This document shows positions 17,298-25,330 of a stretch of 64,000 nucleotides of DNA, in pieces; positions within the stretch are counted from its first letter, which is position 1; each line of letters begins with the position of its first letter. The position numbers and the translations under genes are program-made. This DNA comes from Endozoicomonas sp. 8E (GTDB lineage Bacteria > Pseudomonadota > Gammaproteobacteria > Pseudomonadales > Endozoicomonadaceae). The stretch is taken from positions 4,657,697 through 4,721,696 of the forward strand of contig NZ_CP120717.1 in NCBI RefSeq assembly GCF_032883915.1. Reading direction: 5' to 3'. The notes below the pieces were generated by a model that was not told where the DNA came from, ran no database searches, and worked only from the letters and a program-made list of their open reading frames with translations.

Positions 17298-18323
17298 TCA
17301 ACCATGATCACAGGAATAAACGGCCTCTGCCGCTTCACGAATCAGTGAAGGGCCTTTATAAATGAAACCTGAATAGAGCTGAACCAGGCTGGCCCCTGCT
17401 TTGATCTTGTCCGCTGCGGTTCGGGCATCCATGACACCGCCCACACCAATAACAGGCAGTTTTCCGGACAGTTCGCAAGACAACAGTTTAATCACTTCTG
17501 TCGAGCGGTCACTTAATGGCGCACCACTGAGCCCACCCTGTTCATCAGCATTGGACAAGCCCACAACAGCATCCCTCGACAGCGTGGTATTGGTCGCTAT
17601 AACCCCGTCCATCTCGTAGGAAACCAGTTCACGCGCGATGTCAGCAATTTCATCTTCATCCATGTCCGGTGCCATTTTGATAGCTACCGGAACCCTGCGA
17701 CCGTATTTTTCGGTCAATAAAGCCTGTTCTTTCTTCAAGGCATCCAGCAGACTTTTCAGAGCATCACCAAACTGTAATTGACGCAACCCCGGAGTATTAG
17801 GGGATGAGAGATTAACCGTGATGTAGCTGGCATGGGGATACACTTTTCGCAGGCAAGTCAGATAATCACTCTCGGCGTCTTCTACCGGAGTATCAAAGTT
17901 TTTGCCAATATTAATGCCAATGATGCCCTGGTAATGACACCTGCGGACATTTTCAACCAGGTGATCAACCCCTTTATTGTTGAACCCCATGCGGTTGATC
18001 AGCGCCTGACGCTCCGGAATCCGGAAGCACCGGGGCTTTGGATTGCCGGGTTGAGGACGGGGTGTCACAGTACCCAGTTCAATATGACCAAAACCCAGAC
18101 TGCCGAGACCATCAATGCAATCTGCATTTTTATCAAGACCGGCTGCCAGGCCTACAGGGTTTTCAAAGGTCAGCCCCATAACTTCCCTGGGACGGGAAGG
18201 CACAGATGGCACAAAAGCACCGGTCAGGCCAAGCCGCTGGCCCGCACCTATCATCTCTAATGCCACATCGTGTGCATTTTCAGCAGAGAGACAAAATAAT
18301 AACTTTCGGCCCAGTTGATACAT
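17298..18323 (-). CDS. pyrD: dihydroorotate dehydrogenase (quinone), class 2
   Basis: A 341-residue membrane-associated flavoenzyme that oxidises dihydroorotate to orotate with quinone in pyrimidine synthesis. Class-2 features: an amphipathic N-terminal segment ([20 protein letters not shown]), the FMN-binding [19 protein letters not shown], the catalytic-Ser motif [23 protein letters not shown] with the flavin-contacting Lys, and C-terminal [14 protein letters not shown]. The length equals the E. coli enzyme. It is a lone gene, downstream-convergent with rmf. Confidence 0.95.
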   Translation of the reverse strand: MYQLGRKLLFCLSAENAHDVALEMIGAGQRLGLTGAFVPSVPSRPREVMGLTFENPVGLAAGLDKNADCIDGLGSLGFGHIELGTVTPRPQPGNPKPRCFRIPERQALINRMGFNNKGVDHLVENVRRCHYQGIIGINIGKNFDTPVEDAESDYLTCLRKVYPHASYITVNLSSPNTPGLRQLQFGDALKSLLDALKKEQALLTEKYGRRVPVAIKMAPDMDEDEIADIARELVSYEMDGVIATNTTLSRDAVVGLSNADEQGGLSGAPLSDRSTEVIKLLSCELSGKLPVIGVGGVMDARTAADKIKAGASLVQLYSGFIYKGPSLIREAAEAVYSCDHG

Positions 18324-18529
18324 GAAAAGCCCCGGATAATAGATAAACCTGCGGAATTATACGCAGCTTCATCTTGAAAACCAGTGTTGTGCTGGGGTTT
18401 TTATAACTCCGAATTGACTGGGACTAACCAGACGGACAGTTATTCTGACCAAAATGGAAATTTTCTGCCATCCAGAGGGTCTTAATTAGTAAGGGACCCA
18501 TTTTATCTGATATTGGCAGGAGGCCAGAT

Positions 18530-21500
18530 ATGTTAGAAGTATCGATGGGAAGTGTTTTAGAAGGCACAGGTTGTCCAGGCAAGCCTGACTCTTGCCTGAG
18601 CCCTGCGCAGAAACCTCTGGCGGAGACAGGAAGCTATTTTCCCCGTCAAGAGGCCGGGAGCGATTCTACACCTTTCTCCAGACCTCTCTCTGAACACCAG
18701 GTCACTCAATCTAACCCCACCGCATTCTTCGGAAAAACGACCATTTCTGCTCCTGATATTGATGATGAAAATGAACTCTTTGAGGATGCCGACGACAACC
18801 CGGAATGGATAAAGGATTACGATGCCAGGCTGGCGGAAACGGCAAATCCCCTTCCCATCCCCCAAAAGGATCACTGGCAGTTCTCGGCTCAGGACCGGGA
18901 AACCCTGATCCGTGAGTATCCCGACTTGCTGGACAGGTTCAAACAAGAAGGTATGGATGCTGAAGTCATCTCTATGTTGCATCCCTATGGCATTCTCGAA
19001 CGGATTCTGGATGAGTGTCCGCAAAGTGGTTTTGCCCTGTTACAACAGAGATTACTGGCACTGGCTGAGGACATAGAAAAAAACTGGTGGGGCATTACCT
19101 CCAGCAGACCGGAAGCCAGAAAACAGCTGGAAGCTTTATTCAGCCTTTTAGCAGCTGATGATTACGATGCTCTGCTTGAAAAGTTACTTGAATTTGAAAC
19201 ACAGCATGGCAAGACACCTTTTTACCATGTGCTTCAAGAGTGCTTCGTACAGAACGTAAAGACCGACCCCTTCAAACCAGAAAATGCCGGAGCCAAACCG
19301 GCTGCCGGGACCTTGAAAAAAATGAACGCTCAAAAAGCGCTCAAGGGACTCTATTTTCCACCACCCGGTGACTGGAATAACTGCTCAGAATTGACCGGGA
19401 CAATGATTTGGAAAATCCCGCAGGTTGTTCACGAACTGCTGCTGGATCGCTGCAGCGCTGATATTAATGAAGCCCGAAACAAGATGCGCTCCGGGCAATG
19501 GCAAAGTCGTCAGCAACTGCAATTATTATCGAACCGTCTCAAGTGGCTTGCCGAGACGCCCTGCACGCCCGAAAAACTGACGGACTTTATTGAAAATCCT
19601 GATCATAAAGAGGTTCAGGACTTTCTGGAAATGGAATGCCGAAAGCTCTACTTCGAACAGCGTTACCAACACTTAATGTCGATAGAGTTATCGGAACTCT
19701 CCATCGATGAGCTGAATGAAACAGAGCAGCAGGTTAGCCCTATGCTGGCGATGGAAAAGCATGAGGAAATGACTGCTGACACGCTGACACAGTTAAAGCA
19801 TTTCCATCACGCCATTCAACTGGTTCGCTTTATGAAACTGGAGCTGGAAGCTCCAGTTTCAGAACGGATCTTTATGCTCAAGCCCCCTGCCACCGGGCAT
19901 CTCATGCACAAGCTGAATACCTGCAGGCAAGAGGCCGATGCAGAAATGAAGCTGTATCACGCCATCGTGCAATACAGTGATCACCTGCAGGCTTATCATA
20001 AAAACCCAAGCTACTCATCCATAGTTGCTTATCAGCAGAAACATCATGACCTCCGGCTGGCTCAGGAAGAACAGGTGATGGCAGAGACCAGAGCCTTGAT
20101 AGAACACCCTGAAATGACCCCCGTCATGAGTTCAGGTGATTATCAGGAAAACCTGCAACTACTCAAACTGATGGATCAGGCACTGCAGGAAACAGCCCCG
20201 GTCAGGCCCGTCAATTCGGGTGAAGAGGCTATGATGGCGGTGGGGTATCAGATCATCTGGCCCCATAGAAAATCATTTGATGACAAACTGGCCGAACTTC
20301 AACATCTTAAAGATCTGAAAGCCGTAGGCTACTCGTTCACTGAAGAGCTTCTGAAAACCTGCGAGTCCATTCCCGGTTCTACCGCTGGTATCCTTAACCG
20401 AGTGTCCAACATTGTGCAGCCCGCCGCGGCCACGATTCAGGACTGGTACAGCGGTAAAGGCAGTGCCTGGGGTGTACTGACCGGAGTACACGGCAGTTAC
20501 ACAGAGTTGGAAAAGCAGGCCTGTGAGACACTTTCGGGCATAGTGGAAATCGCCCAGAGCCATCCACGAATGTTCCGTCGTCTGGTCGGAGACTCTGTCC
20601 AGACTGTTGAGCAGTTAAAAATACTGGTAGGCGCCGGCAATACAGGACTGGTTTCACAACTTCAGGCAAGAATGTCGGCTGAGTCGGCAGCCTCCTGCTT
20701 TGCAGGAGATAAAGCCGTTAATGAAATGTTCGACCCTACAAACAGCTATGCCAACCACCCTGAACAGGCGGCATTGTTAAAACGGTTCCAATTTCTGCTG
20801 CATGTATCAGACCTGGCTCTGAAAGGCTCTATCGCCCTGAACTTCTTTGCCGACCTTTCCAACCATACGGCAGGTTCCAGACTGGGTAATCTTCTCGGAC
20901 TGACAGCAGGCGCCCTGATTGCCGGACCCGCAGGTGGCGTAATGGGCTGGACCGTTGGCGGACTGGCAGGAGCCGTCGCTACCGCAACAGCTCATGCAAC
21001 GGGAGCCGTTGCGATCCGTGAAGGCGTCAATCAACTTGATGGTCGTCAGGTTCGAGTCCTGAATCGTTTGATCAACTATGGACCAGCCTTTGCCAACACA
21101 TCCAGCCCCATGGATCAGCTGGCACTGATTGCCAGAGGCGTTGCTAAAAAGGAAGGTCTGGCCAGAAGCTTCTTTAACATCTACTTCAACCCCTTTCGGG
21201 TCCGTTACAACCGACTGACAGAAGCGATCCATGCCTACAACAAAAAGGAAGCCGGAGCCTTTAGTCGGCTCGCCGCTGAAGGTGCCAAATGCCTGGTCGT
21301 TCTGGGTGGCTCAGTCACAACCGGAGCTCTGGTAGCTGGTGGCGCTTTCTACGGGAGCCTTCTGACTGCGGCATTATGGCCCATAGTCGCCTCCAGCTTC
21401 GAATTGATTGTCACGACATTGACTGCCGGCAGCGTCATCAGTCGACTATCTAACTCTCTGGATCATGTCGAGGCCCTGATTTGTACCTACAAAGACGGCC

Positions 21501-22513
21501 TTCACTATTACCAGATGCTGTTGCCGGAAGGCTCCGATGAAAGAGCCCGTATTGAAGCGCATTGCATGGAATCATCACGACGGATGATGGCTAAAATGAC
21601 CGCCCAGAGCTCTTTCAAGCAATACCTGCGGGAGACCATCACCGCCGAAGTAGCCAATACCTACTGGCAGCCATGGTGTCAAACCGAAGAGGACAAACAC
21701 CTGGTTGATAGCGTTAACGCCGGGGTGGAAATGGAAGTCAGCGAATTAGCTGACTCCAGAAAAGAACTGGCAGAAAGCATTCTGAAAAACCAGAAAGCCC
21801 TGATGATCCTCCAAAGCTATAAAGACAGGATCGATACCCTGACCAAAGATCACAAAGCCTTTAACACCTTCAGAAGAAAACTCAGGGAATTGGGGCTTCA
21901 TCCTCCAGAGATCAGCCGTGGCATTGGTTATTACATTCAGGATCAATTACTGGAGATTCCTCTGGCCATCAACCGCCATTGTGGTACCCCCACCCCCGGC
22001 ACCACCCTGCCAGCCATTGAGAAGACTCTGGAAGACACTTTGAGGCAAACGATCAGGGGTCACTATTTGCTGAAAATGGCTGCTCTTGGCAGACCGATCA
22101 AAAGGGTTTTAGACGAGGATGGTAGTGTTTCGCACCGATCTCTCAGTCGTGACGACCTGCTGACCATCAAAAACCATGTCATGAGTGAGTTGTATAACCG
22201 TCTGGAGAAGGACATTTCATCGGCGGCGCTGGAGCGACTGCAACTGGCGGTTCACACGGCCGCAAAAAGCGTTGAGGACGACTTTGGCAAGGGTCGAAAA
22301 GTCAACCTTAAACAGATGAGTACAGCACTGGCCAATCGGCTGGAAGATCAGGGTCGGACCATGGAAGACGTTGAAAGGCTCAGGGTTGCCCGTTTCCGAC
22401 AGCAATTGAAAGAGAACCCTGACTTTCAGAATATGACCGAAGAAGAGCAGGCTCTGATTATTGATCAGGCTGTTATTGCTCAGTCCGGAGAATCAACCCG
22501 GGCCTTCACCTGA
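18530..22513 (+). CDS. large effector-like protein with two hydrophobic hairpins
   Basis: A 1327-residue protein I do not recognise. AGGAGG six bases before the ATG fixes the start. There is no N-terminal signal peptide: the first 60 residues are Ser/Pro/Gly-rich and polar, as in type III or IV substrates. Residues about 60-780 are mainly charged helices. Two long Gly/Ala-rich hydrophobic regions lie at about 787-830 (LLGLTAGALIAGPAGGVMGW) and 920-970 (VTTGALVAGGAFYGSLLTAA), each long enough for a membrane hairpin. The C-terminal 350 residues are helical and charged. This layout (soluble helical arms around a glycine-zipper membrane centre) resembles translocated effectors or pore-forming toxins, but that is inference. 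Its 3' end overlaps the convergent MICAL-like gene by 8 bp. Confidence 0.75.
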   Translation: MLEVSMGSVLEGTGCPGKPDSCLSPAQKPLAETGSYFPRQEAGSDSTPFSRPLSEHQVTQSNPTAFFGKTTISAPDIDDENELFEDADDNPEWIKDYDARLAETANPLPIPQKDHWQFSAQDRETLIREYPDLLDRFKQEGMDAEVISMLHPYGILERILDECPQSGFALLQQRLLALAEDIEKNWWGITSSRPEARKQLEALFSLLAADDYDALLEKLLEFETQHGKTPFYHVLQECFVQNVKTDPFKPENAGAKPAAGTLKKMNAQKALKGLYFPPPGDWNNCSELTGTMIWKIPQVVHELLLDRCSADINEARNKMRSGQWQSRQQLQLLSNRLKWLAETPCTPEKLTDFIENPDHKEVQDFLEMECRKLYFEQRYQHLMSIELSELSIDELNETEQQVSPMLAMEKHEEMTADTLTQLKHFHHAIQLVRFMKLELEAPVSERIFMLKPPATGHLMHKLNTCRQEADAEMKLYHAIVQYSDHLQAYHKNPSYSSIVAYQQKHHDLRLAQEEQVMAETRALIEHPEMTPVMSSGDYQENLQLLKLMDQALQETAPVRPVNSGEEAMMAVGYQIIWPHRKSFDDKLAELQHLKDLKAVGYSFTEELLKTCESIPGSTAGILNRVSNIVQPAAATIQDWYSGKGSAWGVLTGVHGSYTELEKQACETLSGIVEIAQSHPRMFRRLVGDSVQTVEQLKILVGAGNTGLVSQLQARMSAESAASCFAGDKAVNEMFDPTNSYANHPEQAALLKRFQFLLHVSDLALKGSIALNFFADLSNHTAGSRLGNLLGLTAGALIAGPAGGVMGWTVGGLAGAVATATAHATGAVAIREGVNQLDGRQVRVLNRLINYGPAFANTSSPMDQLALIARGVAKKEGLARSFFNIYFNPFRVRYNRLTEAIHAYNKKEAGAFSRLAAEGAKCLVVLGGSVTTGALVAGGAFYGSLLTAALWPIVASSFELIVTTLTAGSVISRLSNSLDHVEALICTYKDGLHYYQMLLPEGSDERARIEAHCMESSRRMMAKMTAQSSFKQYLRETITAEVANTYWQPWCQTEEDKHLVDSVNAGVEMEVSELADSRKELAESILKNQKALMILQSYKDRIDTLTKDHKAFNTFRRKLRELGLHPPEISRGIGYYIQDQLLEIPLAINRHCGTPTPGTTLPAIEKTLEDTLRQTIRGHYLLKMAALGRPIKRVLDEDGSVSHRSLSRDDLLTIKNHVMSELYNRLEKDISSAALERLQLAVHTAAKSVEDDFGKGRKVNLKQMSTALANRLEDQGRTMEDVERLRVARFRQQLKENPDFQNMTEEEQALIIDQAVIAQSGESTRAFT

Positions 22514-25238
22514 GAAATATCCGGGCGTTCTCACTGACATAGCCAGTGGTTCTGCTGTGCCTGGTTTCATGCTCTGCCCGATGCAAGTCTGGATCAAATG
22601 GATCGGTATGTTTGGCCGTTTTATCGGTAAAGTCCTGCAGACTCAGAACATTTTCTCTGGCACCGCTCATTCCACTGTCAAGCATGAAATGATCACCGAC
22701 TGCAGTTTCACCAGCTGCCGTCACCGCCAACTGATGCTCATGGGCTTCCCTGATTGCAAAATTTTGCTCGAGCCGTTGATGCCGCGTGCACAAGACTGAA
22801 GTAAAATGGTGATTGATTTTGTCTGATGTAGCCCCTATGGACTGATCAATTCCATGATAGTGGGCAACCGCCTGCAACCAGGCTTTGTGAACCACCTTTT
22901 TGACACTCTCCAGGGCTTTTTTTGTAGCCCGTTGAAAAGCCTCTTGTGAATGGGTGGGATCCGATCCAGAAGTCGATCTCTTGAGTAACTGATCCCTGAT
23001 GTCTCGCTTCAGTTTGTGACAATACCCATCTAAGGGGTTTGGCAACTCCATGCCAATGTAAACCTGATTCTTGTTCTCTAAACAGCGGGTCTGCATGCCC
23101 TTATCCAGCGTCTGGCGCTCCAATTCTGCCAGATCCTCCGGGAAGACGGCGTTCCTTATGGGGTCATCAGAGTCTTTTAACATCTGCAACTCCCGGTAAA
23201 GCTGTTCCTTGAAGTGCTGATGAAAATCTTTGTTGAAGACCACCGTCTTCTTGAAATCCTGAAAGGTATTCAGCCCCTGGTTGGTTAATTCCTCACCTTG
23301 CTTACCTTCCCAGCTGCAGGCAGTGTATGACCTGCCATAGTTGTCCATGCCATCCCTCAGGAACTTGTTTCCGAGTCGGCTATTTTTCCCGCTGGCACAA
23401 ATGATCATATCCACAGGTCGGTGCACAACCGCTTCCTCAAGGGTGTCATGCTTTGCCCCGGCCTGTTGGTCATAAGCAGGGTTATAACGTGCTCTGACCT
23501 TGTAGCCCTGCTCTCCCGACTCAACGCCTTCCAGCTCAAAAGCAGCCATTCTTTCCAGACTGGAAGGCTCGTCATCCTCATGGGTTTGATTATTCCTTTG
23601 CCGCAACTCGTTCAGTCGATCGTGCAAGGCTTCTTCCAGATGCTGAATCGCTATCTCGCCAAGACCATCGGAACGAACAATGCCCTTGCTTTCCTCACCT
23701 TCAGCAAAGAGCTCATAGTAGTGCTCACCCAGATAAAACTTCAGCATATCCATCCATTTGAGGTCCAGCCTGACCACCTGACCCTTGTCGTGTTCAGTAC
23801 TTTTGTTATCAAAGACGGAAACATCGGCACCGACTTCAAATTGTGACAAGGCCAGAGCCAACCCGGTGGGACCCGCCCCTTCAATCGCTACCCGGGGGTG
23901 AGTTCTGGCATCATCATGCTGCTTAATCAACCAGTCGAGCTGTGCCAGATCAATCTCCTGCCCCCTCAAAGTGCCGATTTCCTGAATCTTTAACAGCTTG
24001 GTGAGAGTGTTCTGCTGACCTGGCCATTGTTCAGGCTGCGAGAGTATGCTCAGCTCCCATCGTCTGCCCGCTGTCAACTGGATATCCAGCAGTGCTCGTC
24101 GTGATTTTGCTATCAGCTGCCCCTCTTCTTTGGTCAGGTTTTCACCGGCTTTCAGGCGTTCTCTGATCTTATCTACATCTAACCTGGTAACTTCAGCACT
24201 CAGTCGATTCAATGTTTTTCTCACATTGGTTTTATCCGCAGATAACTGCCTATCCTGGAAGGAAAATTCCCTGCGACCATCGAATTGAACTTTCAGTTTC
24301 GGATGACGCTTCAGGTCTTGAATAAGACGGTAGTCTTTTTCCAGTACCAAATCTCTTGGGTCGCTGTGAAAGGGAAACTCTTTGCCTACAGCACTCAAAA
24401 ATATTTGGTTCATCACTGTGCTGAGGGGTCCATCACGCTCCGGAATGCTGTAACTTCTAAATTCGTCACCCCAGATTGACAACAGATCGTCATACTCATC
24501 CTGCGACAGCCGTTCGGGCAACGAATGAAGAATTTCCCGAACCACATCTGTGACCAGACACTGAAAATCCCCGGATTGATCGGTGCGATCAAAATGCTGC
24601 TTCAGCGTGCCAAAATCCTGCTCCAGCCTGATGTCATGCCTTACCCGGTCTGGTGTGAGTAGTGAAGCCATATAGAAGCCTTTCATGGCCTCACGAGCAT
24701 CGTGCAGAGATACCGCTGGAATCTTGTCAATCAGTCCCGGCAAGGATTTTATTCCCTCTTCCGCTTCATTGAGCATCGTTTTTATGTTCTCAGTCCTGAG
24801 AACAGCGTAGAGAATTTTCTCCCTTATGTTTTCTCTTTCCGAACGGCTGAAACCCGGAATAACCCCACCAGACACATCATTTACCAGACGTTTTCTGTCC
24901 TGTTTACTAAGCTCCCCGCCCTCAATAGCCTTCATCACCTGGTCATGCAACAAAACCTTTGCTTCACGCTCTCTGGCCCTTTGCGCTTTTGCGCTGCGAG
25001 TGGGAGAAAAAAAGGCAATCAGCCTTTTGAAAAGGTTTCCACGGGGTTTGACAATGATGACCTTTCTCCCCCCGAAAGTAGCGGAAGTGTCCTGCCCTGG
25101 TGCCCCCGACTCGCTAATCACTTCAAGCCGGGCTGCTTTTCGTTGTCTGCAAAACGTCTCAAGCTTCCCAACATTGTCCATTAAATCAGCGTACTGAGAA
25201 CTCGCTTGTGTTCGTCCACCTGCACCTTCGATGCTCAT
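22506..25238 (-). CDS. large protein with internal MICAL/PHBH-type FAD monooxygenase module
   Basis: A 910-residue protein. The start is fixed by GGGAGG 13 bases before the ATG. Residues 1-430 are helical and charged, with a basic patch FKRLIAFFSPTRSAKAQRAR. At about residue 451 begins a dinucleotide-binding fold, RVAIEGAGPTGLALALSQF, with an acidic end (VFDNKS); then come a DG-like motif CASGKNSRL at about 612 (Ser replaces the Asp of CADG) and a GD-type motif AVGDHFMLDSGMSGAREN at about 855. This order GxGxxG-DG-GD is that of class-A flavoprotein monooxygenases, and the spacing and MLKFYLGEHYYELF stretch recall eukaryotic MICAL actin-oxidising enzymes. That would suit a host-cytoskeleton effector, but it is inference. 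It is a close paralogue of the next gene. Confidence 0.7.
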   Translation of the reverse strand: MSIEGAGGRTQASSQYADLMDNVGKLETFCRQRKAARLEVISESGAPGQDTSATFGGRKVIIVKPRGNLFKRLIAFFSPTRSAKAQRAREREAKVLLHDQVMKAIEGGELSKQDRKRLVNDVSGGVIPGFSRSERENIREKILYAVLRTENIKTMLNEAEEGIKSLPGLIDKIPAVSLHDAREAMKGFYMASLLTPDRVRHDIRLEQDFGTLKQHFDRTDQSGDFQCLVTDVVREILHSLPERLSQDEYDDLLSIWGDEFRSYSIPERDGPLSTVMNQIFLSAVGKEFPFHSDPRDLVLEKDYRLIQDLKRHPKLKVQFDGRREFSFQDRQLSADKTNVRKTLNRLSAEVTRLDVDKIRERLKAGENLTKEEGQLIAKSRRALLDIQLTAGRRWELSILSQPEQWPGQQNTLTKLLKIQEIGTLRGQEIDLAQLDWLIKQHDDARTHPRVAIEGAGPTGLALALSQFEVGADVSVFDNKSTEHDKGQVVRLDLKWMDMLKFYLGEHYYELFAEGEESKGIVRSDGLGEIAIQHLEEALHDRLNELRQRNNQTHEDDEPSSLERMAAFELEGVESGEQGYKVRARYNPAYDQQAGAKHDTLEEAVVHRPVDMIICASGKNSRLGNKFLRDGMDNYGRSYTACSWEGKQGEELTNQGLNTFQDFKKTVVFNKDFHQHFKEQLYRELQMLKDSDDPIRNAVFPEDLAELERQTLDKGMQTRCLENKNQVYIGMELPNPLDGYCHKLKRDIRDQLLKRSTSGSDPTHSQEAFQRATKKALESVKKVVHKAWLQAVAHYHGIDQSIGATSDKINHHFTSVLCTRHQRLEQNFAIREAHEHQLAVTAAGETAVGDHFMLDSGMSGARENVLSLQDFTDKTAKHTDPFDPDLHRAEHETRHSRTTGYVSENARIFLR

Positions 25239-25330
25239 AGTTATAGACCTCCCTGCCCAGGTAATTAAACAAATACAACGATAAACAAATAATTCCGTTA
25301 TTGATCAATGCAACCGTCAAAATCAGGTCT

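Noticed and set aside
18557-19024. 155-codon minus-strand frame at the start of the 1327-aa gene
   Set aside because: Antisense to a gene with an ideal ribosome-binding site and a single 4-kb frame.
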